From assembly GCA_963710975.1 (NCBI GenBank), contig CAVQCG010000004.1, positions 496,001 through 560,000 on the forward strand: 64,000 bases of DNA. Reading direction: 5' to 3'. Position numbers and translations under genes: made by a program. The notes beneath the pieces were generated by a model that was given only the letters and a program-made list of their open reading frames with translations, searched no databases and was not told the origin of the DNA. The DNA is from JBBQXH01 sp963710975. Its GTDB lineage: Bacteria > Actinomycetota > Thermoleophilia > Gaiellales > Gaiellaceae. Below, piece after piece: positions 32,547 to 41,820 of this stretch (its first letter is position 1; each line of letters opens with the position of its first letter).

Positions 32547-34060
32547 AGGCGAACGACCTCGAGCTCGCCCGACGCGTCGACTGGCGGTTTCTCCTGTCGG
32601 ATGCCCGGCTCGGGAACGTCGCCTGCGTCGGGCCCGTCGCAGACGGGTTGCGGTCGGCGCTCGAGCGCTTCGCGCTCTCCGTGAGCGACGGGAGTGCGGG
32701 CAAGGACGCGATTGGCAGCTACGACCTCGTCGTCGTGGTGGACGCGTCGGGGGAGCTTGTCGAGACCGCGGCGGAGCTCGCCCGACGTGGCGGCTGGGTG
32801 TACGTGGAGACGTCAGGTCGCTCGCGGCGTCGGATCGAAGGGGCACTCGAACGCCGCGGCTTCGAGGGTGTTGCGTCGCGCTGGCACTGGCCCGGGTTCG
32901 ACCGCTGCGCGGAGATCGCTCCGCTCGACGAGCCCGATGCCGTTCGGCTCGCGCTGTCGCGTCGGCGTGCAAGCGTGCGGTCTCGTGGGAAGGCGGCGGT
33001 CGCGGAGCTGCTCATGCGGCTCGGGCAGCTGGATCGTGTGATTCCCTGCGCGAGCGTCGTCGGGCGGCTTCCGGGAGGGAAGGGCGCCTCGGTGAGCTAC
33101 ACCTCGGCGTTTATCGCGACCCTCGAGCTCGACGCCATCGACATCACCGGCGGCATGACCGAACTGCTGGTGACCCCGACCTTCCCGACGTCGCGCCACG
33201 TGATCGCGCTCGTTGCCCCGGCCGGCTCGTCCGGGCCTCGTCTGGTCGCGAAGATCCCGCGGCTTGCGGAGGACAGGGGCGGAGTGGAGCGGGAGGCCGA
33301 CGTGTTGAGGCAGCTGGAGACCGCATTCGTCGGCGTCCGGGGCGGCGTACCCCATGTCGTTGCCTTCGAGGATGTCCACGGCCGGCCTGTTCTGGTCGAG
33401 ACGGCGATCCGGGGGCTGCCGCTGAACCCGAGAGCCGTACGGAGCGATCCGGACGGCTCCATCCGCACCGTGCGCAACTGGCTCGGCCGGCTTCCACTGA
33501 CAGCTCCCCAGCCGGACGTCTTCGACCGCCTCCTGTCCCGCCCCCTCCATGCTCACTCGGAGCGGCTCGGCGCCGACGTCCAGCCGCTGGTCGTGCGGAC
33601 GCTCGAACTGACGGAGCCCCTACGGGAGGGCGGCTTCCCGCTCGTCTTCGAGCACGGCGACCTGAGCCACCCGAACCTCCTGGTGCAGGGCGACGGGACG
33701 CTCGGCGTGATCGATTGGGAGCTCGCCGAGCCCCACGGACTGCCTCTCAACGATCTGTGCTTCTTCCTCGCCTATGTCGCGGCAGCACGAGACGGAGCCG
33801 AGTCGCCGGCCACCCGGGAAGGTTCCTTCCTGCGCGCGTTCGTCGGCGCGGACGCCTGGGCCGGGCGGTTGATCCGCGACGAGGCGACACGGCAAGGTGT
33901 TCCCGACCCGCTGATCGAGCCGCTCTTCATCTCGACGTGGGCCAGGGACGCCGTCCGCTACTCCGAGCGAGCAGGGGCACCGGGCCAGCCCGAGGGCGGA
34001 AGGCCCGACGCGTACTGGCGCCTCGCCGTGAAGCACGCAGGCGCGCTCGGCTGGGTCTGA
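32543..34060 (+). CDS. methyltransferase-like domain fused to APH-family phosphotransferase
   Basis: 505 aa, GTG start overlapping the HprK-like stop. Residues 1-150 form a Rossmann-like domain resembling a class I methyltransferase but without a clear SAM motif (VDWRFLLSDARLGNVACVGP, GGWVYVETSGRSRRRIEG). Residues about 230-500 are an aminoglycoside-phosphotransferase-type kinase: RLVAKIPRLAED (Lys), GFPLVFEHGDLSHPNLLVQG (HGDxxxxN catalytic loop) and LGVIDWELAEPHGLPLNDL (Asp of the metal site). A paralogue with the same order is at 46152-47693. The substrate is probably a small sugar or lipid-linked intermediate rather than an antibiotic, judged from context. Confidence 0.75.
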   Translation: MKANDLELARRVDWRFLLSDARLGNVACVGPVADGLRSALERFALSVSDGSAGKDAIGSYDLVVVVDASGELVETAAELARRGGWVYVETSGRSRRRIEGALERRGFEGVASRWHWPGFDRCAEIAPLDEPDAVRLALSRRRASVRSRGKAAVAELLMRLGQLDRVIPCASVVGRLPGGKGASVSYTSAFIATLELDAIDITGGMTELLVTPTFPTSRHVIALVAPAGSSGPRLVAKIPRLAEDRGGVEREADVLRQLETAFVGVRGGVPHVVAFEDVHGRPVLVETAIRGLPLNPRAVRSDPDGSIRTVRNWLGRLPLTAPQPDVFDRLLSRPLHAHSERLGADVQPLVVRTLELTEPLREGGFPLVFEHGDLSHPNLLVQGDGTLGVIDWELAEPHGLPLNDLCFFLAYVAAARDGAESPATREGSFLRAFVGADAWAGRLIRDEATRQGVPDPLIEPLFISTWARDAVRYSERAGAPGQPEGGRPDAYWRLAVKHAGALGWV

Positions 34061-34124
34061 GAGCCTGGAACGCATCAGCTTGCGGAAACCTCACCAGGCC
34101 GACACAGTGTGAGGAGACCCCCTC

Positions 34125-35357
34125 GTGCGAATTCTCTATGTGACCAACGGGTTTCCGTACCCGCTTACGAGCGGTTACCTGCGCCATTACTTCCTCATCC
34201 GGGAGCTCTCGGAACACCACGAGATCTCCCTCTTCTCGATCGTCGGCGGCGACTTCGACAACGCTGACAGCGATGCGCTGACGCCGTACACGAAGCGCAT
34301 CCGCACGTTCCCGTCCTCGAGTCGCTCGGATTCCCGGGCGCGAAAGGTACGCGACCGTCTCTCCGTGCTCTGCACCGGGGGTCGCGCGGACGGGGCGGCG
34401 CAACGGCTCGGCCGGGAGGCCGCGGATCTCGCACGCCGCGAGCGGTTTGACGCGGTCATCTTCAGCGGCAAGCGGACGTTCCCGGCCCTCGCGTTCCTGC
34501 CCGAGCTTCCGATCGTGGTCGACGTCTGCGATACGGCCTCGGCACGTGCGCGAGGGGAGATGCGCTTCGCGAGCCCGTTCCGGATTCCCGCGCTTGCTCT
34601 CCAGTACACCGAGTTCAAGCGTGCGGAGCGTGGCCTCTCGCGGCGGGGTTCAATCCTGCTGTTCGCGTCGGCCCGCGACCGCGACCTTCTGCTCGCCGAC
34701 GTCCGGAGAACGGGGCTCGATCCCAGGACGTCGGTCGTGCCGAACGGTGTCGACATCGAGTTCTGGCATCGGACCTCACCAACACTCGGCGCCGATCGCG
34801 TTGTCTTCACGGGCAAGATGAACTACCCGCCGAACGAGGATGCCGCCCTTCTCCTGATCCGTCAGGTCATGCCGGTCGTGCGTCGCTCGATCCCAGCGGC
34901 AGAGCTTCTCGTCGTCGGCCGCGATCCGACAGATCGGCTCCGCCGCGAAGGGATGGCGCCGGGGGTGACGGTGACCGGGTTCGTGGAGGACGTCAGGCCA
35001 TACCTCGACACGGCTGCCGTCTTCGCGGCTCCGCTCCGCTTCGGCGCAGGCATCCAGAACAAGGTGCTCGAGGCGATGGCGATGGAGGTCCCGGTCGTCG
35101 CGTCGCCGCTCGCGGCCGGCGGTCTTCGCACAGGGGACGGGGTGAGGCCGCCGCTCGTGGTCGCTCACTCGCCGGGCGACCTCGCACGACACATCGTCGA
35201 GCGTCTGGCAGCAGGCCCTCGGGCCGAGCCCGATCGGGCAGCACGCGCGTATGTCGAGGAGCACTTCGTCTGGCGTGAGAGCGCGCGCATCGTCGCCGAG
35301 GCACTTGCTGCCGTCGTGCCTCGACCTCCGAAGCCGGTGGAGCGCAGAGCGTGCTGA
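34125..35357 (+). CDS. glycosyltransferase family 4
   Basis: 410 aa GT-B enzyme. GTG start with GAGGAG 8 nt upstream. N-terminal RILYVTNGFPYPLTSGYLRH; C-terminal nucleotide-sugar site ADRVVFTGKMNYPPNEDAAL, AELLVVGRDP and FGAGIQNKVLEAMAMEVPVV (E-x7-E region). It transfers a sugar from a nucleotide donor to the growing lipid-linked glycan in the cytosol. The stop overlaps the next start. Confidence 0.93.
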   Translation: MRILYVTNGFPYPLTSGYLRHYFLIRELSEHHEISLFSIVGGDFDNADSDALTPYTKRIRTFPSSSRSDSRARKVRDRLSVLCTGGRADGAAQRLGREAADLARRERFDAVIFSGKRTFPALAFLPELPIVVDVCDTASARARGEMRFASPFRIPALALQYTEFKRAERGLSRRGSILLFASARDRDLLLADVRRTGLDPRTSVVPNGVDIEFWHRTSPTLGADRVVFTGKMNYPPNEDAALLLIRQVMPVVRRSIPAAELLVVGRDPTDRLRREGMAPGVTVTGFVEDVRPYLDTAAVFAAPLRFGAGIQNKVLEAMAMEVPVVASPLAAGGLRTGDGVRPPLVVAHSPGDLARHIVERLAAGPRAEPDRAARAYVEEHFVWRESARIVAEALAAVVPRPPKPVERRAC

Positions 35358-36049
35358 CGATCGCCCTCATCGGTCCGGACGGAGCGGGGAAGACCACAGT
35401 CGCACGGGCGCTGGAAGACGAGCTTCGTCCCTCCGTGAAGTACCTGTACATGGGGGTCAGCGCGGACTCCTCCAACCACATGCTGCCGACGACGAGGATC
35501 ATCCGGGCGCTGAAACGCGCCCAGGGAGCAGCTCCCGACGATCGCGGCCCACGAGACCGCGACGAGGTGCTCGGGCCGCGATCTGCCGCCGGGATGCCGA
35601 CGCGGGCTCTCCGATCCGGAAAGGCCGCTCTCCGGACGACGAATCGCCTGGCCGAGGAGTGGTATCGCCAGTACCTCGCCTGGTCCTACGGGCGCCAGGG
35701 GATCATCGTGATCTTCGACCGGCATTTCTTCGCCGACTACCACGCCTACGACATCGAGGGCGGCCCGGGCTTACCGCTGAGCCGACGGATTCACGGGTTC
35801 GTTCTCGAGAAGGCGTATCCGAAGCCCGATCTCGTCGTCTACCTCGACGCGCCCGCGGACGTCCTCCTCGTCCGGAAGGGAGAGGGCTCGCTCGAGCTGC
35901 TCGAGCGCCGGCGATCCGATTATCTCGGCCTCGCTGAGGTTGCACCGGATTTCGCAGTTGTCGACGCGACGCTCCCGGTCGGTCAGGTGACGGATCGAGT
36001 CGTCGCGCTGATCCGTGAACGAGCCTGCGCCGGCGAGGGTCGCGCATGA
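35351..36049 (+). CDS. thymidylate-kinase-like P-loop protein
   Basis: 232 aa. Walker A IALIGPDGAGKTTVARALED at the N-terminus; GIIVIFDRHFFADYHAYDIE is the DRH motif; LVVYLDAPADVLLVRKGEGS is the lid region, closely like the C-terminal half of the protein at 30143. It is longer than and diverged from true Tmk, and the operon position argues against a housekeeping role. It probably phosphorylates a glycan-related metabolite; the substrate is unknown. It overlaps both neighbours. Confidence 0.78.
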   Translation: MLTIALIGPDGAGKTTVARALEDELRPSVKYLYMGVSADSSNHMLPTTRIIRALKRAQGAAPDDRGPRDRDEVLGPRSAAGMPTRALRSGKAALRTTNRLAEEWYRQYLAWSYGRQGIIVIFDRHFFADYHAYDIEGGPGLPLSRRIHGFVLEKAYPKPDLVVYLDAPADVLLVRKGEGSLELLERRRSDYLGLAEVAPDFAVVDATLPVGQVTDRVVALIRERACAGEGRA

Positions 36050-37260
36050 GCACCGTCCTCGTCACGGACGCGGGGAGGGGAAGCGCGATCTCGATCATCC
36101 GCTCGCTGGGCCGGAGGGGAATGACGGTCCTCGCGGCGGACGCCGACCCCCGAAGCCCGGGCTTCTCCTCTCGATTCGCGTCAGGGCAAGTCCTGTATCC
36201 GGCACCCGAGCGATGGCCTGAGCGTGCTGTGGAGGTTCTGCGGGCGGCTGCAATCGATCACGGGGTCGACCTCGTCATCCCGGTGACCGACGAGATCGTC
36301 CTGCCCCTGTCGCGGGCCCGTGATCGCTTCGACGGAGTCTCCGCGCTCGCTCTCCCGGACGCACACGCACTCGCTCTCACGGGCGACAAGCTCGCAACAC
36401 TCGAGCTCGCCCGGAGTCTCGGCGTGCCGACCCCTCGTACGGTGCTCGTCACGACCGTCGACGAGGCTGTCGAGGCAGCGGGTGAGCTTGGCTGGCCCGT
36501 CGTCTTGAAGCCGCAGTCGTCACGCGTCTACGGCGGGGCACACGGGATCCGGTCGTTCGGGGTCGGGTACGCGGCGGACCCGGCCGGGCTCGCGCAGGAG
36601 ATGCAGCAGTTCGTCGGGCGGTGTGCCGTCCTGCTCCAGGAATACGGAGCGGGCGAAGCGCACGGCGTCGAGCTGCTCCTGGTCGACGGAAGGCCGCTCG
36701 CGGCGTTCCAGCACCGGCGGATCCACGAGGTGCCTCTGACGGGCGGTGCCAGCGCGCTCCGTGAGAGCGTGCCTCTCAGCGCTGCGCTGTACCGCCACAG
36801 CGTGCGGCTCCTCTCGGAGATGGGGTGGACGGGACTCGCCATGGTCGAGTTCAAGGTCGGGAACGACGGCCCCAAGCTGATGGAGATCAACGGGAGGATC
36901 TGGGGCTCGCTGCCGCTCGCCGTGAAGAGCGGCATGGACTTCCCGGCACGTCTCGCCGACCTGTACCTCGGAGGCCACGTTCCTGCCAATGGACGGCCCG
37001 CAACGGACTACCAGGTCGGCGTCAAGTCACGGAATCTCGAGCTGGAGGTCGTCTGGATCGGCGCCACGCTCCGTGGTCGGCGGCGGTATGCGTTCCTGCC
37101 CGTTCCCCGGCGCCGCGCTGCGGTAACTGCGGCAGCGCGCCTCCTGTGGCCGGGTGACGGCTTCGACATCCTCTCGGCCGGAGATCCCCGACCAGGGTTC
37201 GCGGAGCTACGGAAGATCGCCGTCAAGGTCTCGAGGAAGATCGGCACCACCTCTTCTTAA
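36046..37260 (+). CDS. ATP-grasp enzyme
   Basis: 404 aa. Residues 1-110 form a pre-ATP-grasp Rossmann-like domain (STVLVTDAGRGSAISIIRSL, DLVIPVTDEIVLPLSRA). The ATP-grasp core shows WPVVLKPQSSRVYGG, LLQEYGAGEAHGVELLLVDG, and KLMEINGRIWGSLPLA with the metal-binding Glu/Asn. These enzymes ligate a carboxylate to an amine or thiol, so an amino-acid or peptide-like decoration of the polymer is possible. It starts ATGA on the previous stop. Confidence 0.85.
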   Translation: MSTVLVTDAGRGSAISIIRSLGRRGMTVLAADADPRSPGFSSRFASGQVLYPAPERWPERAVEVLRAAAIDHGVDLVIPVTDEIVLPLSRARDRFDGVSALALPDAHALALTGDKLATLELARSLGVPTPRTVLVTTVDEAVEAAGELGWPVVLKPQSSRVYGGAHGIRSFGVGYAADPAGLAQEMQQFVGRCAVLLQEYGAGEAHGVELLLVDGRPLAAFQHRRIHEVPLTGGASALRESVPLSAALYRHSVRLLSEMGWTGLAMVEFKVGNDGPKLMEINGRIWGSLPLAVKSGMDFPARLADLYLGGHVPANGRPATDYQVGVKSRNLELEVVWIGATLRGRRRYAFLPVPRRRAAVTAAARLLWPGDGFDILSAGDPRPGFAELRKIAVKVSRKIGTTSS

Positions 37261-37278
37261 CAATGCGGTGCTACCGTC

Positions 37279-38445
37279 ATGAGAGGTCGATCCCCCCGAC
37301 CAGAGCGACACGGAATGGCTGAAACCGGAACATCTCCGGGCTCGCGATCTGCGGCACGACGTTTTCGTTGGCTGTCGGGACGTGTGCTCGCGCTCGTGGG
37401 CGTTGCCGCGCTCTTCGCGCTGGCGGCGGCGCTCGTCGTGCCGGGCACCTCCGCTGGGAGCGCTCGTCCGGTCGACAAGGGCATCTGGCTCACGTACGAC
37501 GAGATCCACCAGCTTCCCAAGAGAGGGGCGGCATGGCGACGCCTCCGCGAGGCTGCCGATGGTGCCCTCGGCCGCGCGAATCTCTCCGACCAGAACTCGA
37601 GCCACGACGTGAAGACGCTCGCCGTAGCGCTCGTCTACGTCCGGACGGGGAAGGACTCCTACCGCAAGAAAGCCGTCGACGCGATCATGAGCGCCATCGG
37701 CACGGAGCGCGGAGGCCGCACGCTCGCTCTCGCCCGAAATCTCGTCTCGTACGTCATCGCCGCCGATCTCGTGAACCTGCGGATGTACGACCCGGGGCGA
37801 AACGGCCAGTTTACGGACTGGCTCAGAAGGGTACGAAACGAGTCGCTGCACGACCTCACGCTCGTCAGCACGCACGAGATACGTCCGAACAACTGGGGGA
37901 CGCATGCGGGGGCGAGTCGCGCGGCGATCGACGTGTACCTGGGTGACCGAGCCGACCTCGAGCGCACGGCCCTCGTCTTCCGGGGATGGCTTGGCGACCG
38001 ATCGGCGTACGCGGGCTTCCGGTACGGCAAGCTCGACTGGCAGGCGGATCCGGCTCAGCCGGTGCCGGTCAACCCGTCAGGCGCGTCGAGACAAGGTCAT
38101 CTGATCGACGGCGCCCTCCCCGCGGAGATGCGCCGGGGCGGCTCGTATCAGTTTCCCCCGAAGCACACGGAATATCCGTGGGGCGCTCTTGCCGGGGCAG
38201 TCGTGCAGGCCGAGATCCTCAGCCGCCAGGGGTTCGACACGTGGAACTGGTCAGATCAGGCACTCCGTCGCGCGGTCGAGTTCCTCGACAGCGTCGATCG
38301 GCAGTATCGCGGCTGGTGGGCCGAGAACGACGATGCGTGGATCCCATGGCTCGTCAACGCGCGGTACGGCACGGATTTCCGAACTGCCCCGGCCGTTCTT
38401 CCCGGCAAGAACATGGGCTGGACGGACTGGACCCACGCCGGCTAG
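37279..38445 (+). CDS. secreted alginate-lyase-like protein
   Basis: 388 aa. Signal anchor GRVLALVGVAALFALAAALV. The mature part is an all-helical (alpha/alpha) domain of the alginate lyase type: SSHDVKTLAVALVYVRTGKD, LALARNLVSYVIAADLVNL, IRPNNWGTHAGASRAAIDVY (where PL5 enzymes have NNH) and VFRGWLGDRSAYAGF. It is probably an extracytoplasmic polysaccharide lyase or binding protein trimming the polymer made here. The alternative start at ATG 37315 also keeps the signal. A close paralogue is at 39992. The 3' end overlaps the RTX gene antisense. Confidence 0.78.
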   Translation: MRGRSPRPERHGMAETGTSPGSRSAARRFRWLSGRVLALVGVAALFALAAALVVPGTSAGSARPVDKGIWLTYDEIHQLPKRGAAWRRLREAADGALGRANLSDQNSSHDVKTLAVALVYVRTGKDSYRKKAVDAIMSAIGTERGGRTLALARNLVSYVIAADLVNLRMYDPGRNGQFTDWLRRVRNESLHDLTLVSTHEIRPNNWGTHAGASRAAIDVYLGDRADLERTALVFRGWLGDRSAYAGFRYGKLDWQADPAQPVPVNPSGASRQGHLIDGALPAEMRRGGSYQFPPKHTEYPWGALAGAVVQAEILSRQGFDTWNWSDQALRRAVEFLDSVDRQYRGWWAENDDAWIPWLVNARYGTDFRTAPAVLPGKNMGWTDWTHAG

Positions 38446-39897
38446 GCTCCGCTAGGTGCTTCAGCTTCTCGACGTTGGTGACGACGTCGAGGCGGCGGTC
38501 GATCTCTGCTCGGTCGCGTCCGGGTCCGCCGTTGGCGACGTCGCGCGTGTGGTCTCGCGCCAGGAGGCGATCGTTGCCCCGCTCCCCGAGCAGGTGGTCG
38601 CTGCCCGTACCGCCCTCCAGCCGGTCGTCGCCGACTCCGCCCGAGAGCGCGTCGGCACCGTCGTCACCGCGCAGACGATCCGATCCCGCGCCTCCGCCGA
38701 GCCGATCGTTCCCGGCGTCTCCGGACAGGTTGTCGCCTCCTCGTCGGCCCTGCAGGGTGTCGTTTCCTGGTCCACCTCTGAGCACGTTGGCGCCGGTGTC
38801 GCCGCGCAGCGTGTCCGCGAAATCGGAACCGACGACGACAGCGAACGAGGAAAGGATGTCGGTTCCCTCTCCGCTTGCGGTGCCGCCGGCGAGGTCGACG
38901 GTGACACCCGCGGCTGCGTTCGAGTACGAGAGGGTGTCGTCGCCGTCGTCTCCGGTCATGGTGTCGTCACCGAGTCCTCCCTGAAGGGAATCGTCACCCG
39001 GCCCTCCTTCAACGACGTCGTTCCCGTCGTCACCGAGAATCGTGTCCGCGCCCTCGCCGCCGAGGATCGTGTCGTCGCCGGACTTCGCCTTGATGACGTT
39101 CGGGAGGCCGTCTCCCGTGAGCGTGTCGCCGAAGTCCGAGCCCGAGACGTTCTCGACCTCCGAGAGGGTGTCGGCTCCCTCGCCGCTCGCCGTGCCGGCT
39201 GCGAGATCGACAGTCACGGCGGCCGGGGCGCTCGCGTAGCTCACGGTATCCGTCCCAGCACGACCCTGGATCGTGTCGTTTCCGTCTCCGCCGCGGAGAT
39301 CGTCGTCCCCGTCGCCTCCGACGACCGTATCGTTACCATTACCGCCCCGGAGCGTCACTGCGGACGTGAGTGGGACCCGGTTCCGAGGCCGCCCTGGCCG
39401 ATCAGCAGGTCGTCGCCGCCGAAGCCCTCGAGCGAGCGGTCGACGAGTCCGTCGGCGTTCGCGATCGTGACGTCCGGCTGGCCGTCGCCCGTGAGGTCCA
39501 GGCCGGCGGTTCCCCAGCGGAAGGTTTCGGCCGCGTTCCCTCCCTTCACGGCGAGGCTATTCGAGCCTCCTCCGAGATCGACGGAGATGTCAATACCCGC
39601 GCCGAAGGGTCCGCCCTCCAGATCGATGACGAGCGTCTGATCCGCGATCGTGTCTGTGGCCTCCTCGACGGCGATCGACACGATCGCTCCGAGCGCGGCG
39701 CCGGGGCAGGCGATGCCGTTGACGGCGATCGCGTCGTTCACACGCGCCAGCGTGATCGTCTCGCTCGTGGTCGAGCTGACGGTGACCGTCGAGCCGGTGG
39801 CGGCGCACGTCGCCGCAGAGGCGCTCGTCGGAGCGAGCGCTGCGGAGACCAACACGGTGAGAACGGCGAAGGGCGTCAGGCGGACGAGGGCTGGCAT
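38354..39897 (-). CDS. secreted RTX calcium-binding repeat protein, one frameshift
   Basis: The start is ATG 39897, with GAGGAG about 8 nt upstream, then a signal peptide (LTPFAVLTVLVSAALAPTSA). The N-terminal 160 residues are beta-rich (DLTGDGQPDVTIANADG). The frame then changes by one base near 39376. After that come about 20 nonapeptides of the GGxGxDxLx type (GNDTVVGGDGDDDLRGGDG, GDDTILGGEGADTILG), interrupted by two copies of a VTVDLAAGTASGEGADTL-type block. The last residues after VTNVEKLKHLAE run antisense into the alginate-lyase-like gene, so the true stop may be at 38442-38444 if a further indel is present. Function: extracellular matrix or adhesion; no protease or lipase domain. Confidence 0.78.
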
Positions 39898-39991
39898 GTC
39901 GGCACTCTCCTCACGGCGGACTTCCATCGACTGCTGGAACCCGACGATTCTAGGGCCGGTCCGAAGACCGCGCCACGTTCGAGAGGCGGCG

Positions 39992-41671
39992 TTATCCTCC
40001 GACGACGAGCGTCGGCGCGTTCGCGGTTTCACGGCTCGCGTATGCCACGCTGTTCGTGCTGGGGCTTCCGATGGCGAAGCTGTACGTTCCGGGGCGGGTC
40101 ACGATCCTGGAGACGTCGATCGCAGTCCATGTTCCAGCGGGCGACGCCGGAAGGCTCCCGATCGGTCGTGTCGTGATGGCCGGCGCGGTCGACCAGGTGA
40201 TCGCCGACTCCGTCCAGGTTCCCGCGACCGGGTACAGGAGTCCACCATTGTCGCTTGCGTCGGTCACGAAGAGGCGGAGCTTCACGGTCGTTGCCGGCAA
40301 GGTCGTCACCGTAAAGGTCATGTAGGTCCTGTACACGGCCGGATCCGAGCCGCTGGACAGCTGAGCACGCAGCGTCGAGAGGCCGCCGTAGTTCTTCGTT
40401 GTCTTGGCCGAGTTCACCTGGGCATCCGCAATGGCCGTGACCGGCAGGCCTGTCGCGCTGCCGCCTGCGGTCGGCGGTGCCGGCGTCGGCGTGGGGGTGG
40501 GCGTTGGCGTTGGCGTGGGTGTTGGCGTTGGCGTGGGTGTAGGCGTCGGCGTGGGTGTCGGCGTCGGCGTGGGTGTCGGCGTGGGCGTCGGCGGCGAGTT
40601 GGACCCGGAGGTCGGCGCTGCACCGCCGCCGTGCGTCCAGTCGGTCCAGCCCATCGCCTTGCCCGACGTACGCGCGGGCGCCGGATAGGCCGTTCCGTAG
40701 GCGGCATTCGCGATCCACGGGACATACCCGTCGTCACCCTGCGCGGGGAACTGATCCACGTTGTGGAGCCAGTCCATCGCGCGCTTGAGGGCTGCGTCCG
40801 ACCACTGATACACGTCGCCGTATCCTGACCGTCTCAGAATCTCCGCCTCGACGAACGCCGGCCCGAGCGAGCCCCAGACGTAGTTCTCCTTCGGCGGCGG
40901 CCAGCTGAACGGCCCGGACCGGCGCTGGTCGTCGGGAAGAACGCCGTCGACGGAGTTTCCGAGGATGGTCGCGCCCTTCCTATTGATCCCGACGGGGTTG
41001 GCCGGGTCCGCTTGCCAGGACGTGTCGCCGAAGTCGAAGCCCGCGTACGCGTTTCGATCGCCGAGCCAGCCCCGGAACACCGCCGCCGCCCTGCCGAGGT
41101 CGCCAACATCGCCGAGATACACGTCAACCGCGGCGCGCGCCGCGCCGGCGTTCGTCCCCCAGTTGTTCGCGCGACGCTCATTGATCGAGATCAGCGTGTC
41201 GCCGTCGAGCACCTCGGAGCGAACGGTGCTCAGCCAGCCGCGGAACTTCTGATCACCGGCCGGGTCGTAGGCTGCCAGGTCGATGAGATCTGCTGCGATG
41301 ACGTACGCGGCGAGATTCCGCGAGAGCGCGAGCTCGCCTCCGCCCGACTCCGTGCCGATTGCACTGAGGATCGCAGCGGCCGCCTTCGCGCGATAGGCGT
41401 TGTCGCCCGTTCGAGCCGCAACGAGTGCGACGGCAAGCGTGCTGACGTCGTGCGTTGAGTTCTGATCAGCGACCCTCGCGGCCCCGGAGGTGCCGTCGGC
41501 GGCGCGCTTGACAGCTGTCCATGCGCTTCCCGTCATGGGGAGCGACGCGATCTCGGAGGAGCTCAGCCAGATTCCCTTGACCGTCGCGCGCGCGGCCGCT
41601 GGTGCGAGGAGCGCGAGAACGGCGCAGCCGATGAGCGCGGGAACGGAGATGTGTCGGAGTGGTTGCCGCAT
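39992..41671 (-). CDS. secreted alginate-lyase-like protein with (PT)n linker and DNRLRE-type module
   Basis: 559 aa. Signal peptide (SVPALIGCAVLALLAPAAAR). Residues 30-345 parallel the protein at 37279: STHDVSTLAVALVAARTGDN, NNWGTNAGAARAAVDVYLGD and MGWTDWTHGG at the end of the domain. A linker of about 20 Pro-Thr repeats follows. The C-terminal about 160 residues form a beta-sandwich (TAIADAQVNSAKTTKNYGGL, LRLFVTDASDNGG, ESAITWSTAPAI) like DNRLRE/CBM96 modules of secreted enzymes. It is probably a polysaccharide-active enzyme with a carbohydrate-binding tail. Confidence 0.82.
   Translation of the reverse strand: MRQPLRHISVPALIGCAVLALLAPAAARATVKGIWLSSSEIASLPMTGSAWTAVKRAADGTSGAARVADQNSTHDVSTLAVALVAARTGDNAYRAKAAAAILSAIGTESGGGELALSRNLAAYVIAADLIDLAAYDPAGDQKFRGWLSTVRSEVLDGDTLISINERRANNWGTNAGAARAAVDVYLGDVGDLGRAAAVFRGWLGDRNAYAGFDFGDTSWQADPANPVGINRKGATILGNSVDGVLPDDQRRSGPFSWPPPKENYVWGSLGPAFVEAEILRRSGYGDVYQWSDAALKRAMDWLHNVDQFPAQGDDGYVPWIANAAYGTAYPAPARTSGKAMGWTDWTHGGGAAPTSGSNSPPTPTPTPTPTPTPTPTPTPTPTPTPTPTPTPTPTPTPAPPTAGGSATGLPVTAIADAQVNSAKTTKNYGGLSTLRAQLSSGSDPAVYRTYMTFTVTTLPATTVKLRLFVTDASDNGGLLYPVAGTWTESAITWSTAPAITTRPIGSLPASPAGTWTAIDVSRIVTRPGTYSFAIGSPSTNSVAYASRETANAPTLVVGG
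40481..40592 (-). repeat. hexanucleotide repeat coding a Pro-Thr linker
   Basis: About 19 tandem 6-nt units of the form GGCGTN (plus strand) encode the TPTPTP linker of the lyase-like protein. Such repeats are prone to length change. Confidence 0.85.
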
Positions 41672-41820
41672 TGCCTGACCCCGTCTTCATCGAACGGGCC
41701 CTGGCGCTGGTCGCCCCTCGAACGAGTGATGGAGCGTCCCTCGATCGAGGAGATGTCGTCACCCAGCAGGGTGGCGAGGGACGCCGAGATCTCCCACCCG
41801 GGTGAGTCGATCCTGCGGTC

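Noticed and set aside
32543..34060. Aminoglycoside resistance gene
   Set aside because: Only the general APH kinase fold matches. The extra N-terminal domain, the paralogue and the exopolysaccharide context argue for a metabolic kinase.
40481..40592. Possible CRISPR-like or satellite array
   Set aside because: The unit is 6 nt, in frame, and encodes the Pro-Thr linker of a secreted protein; there are no spacers.
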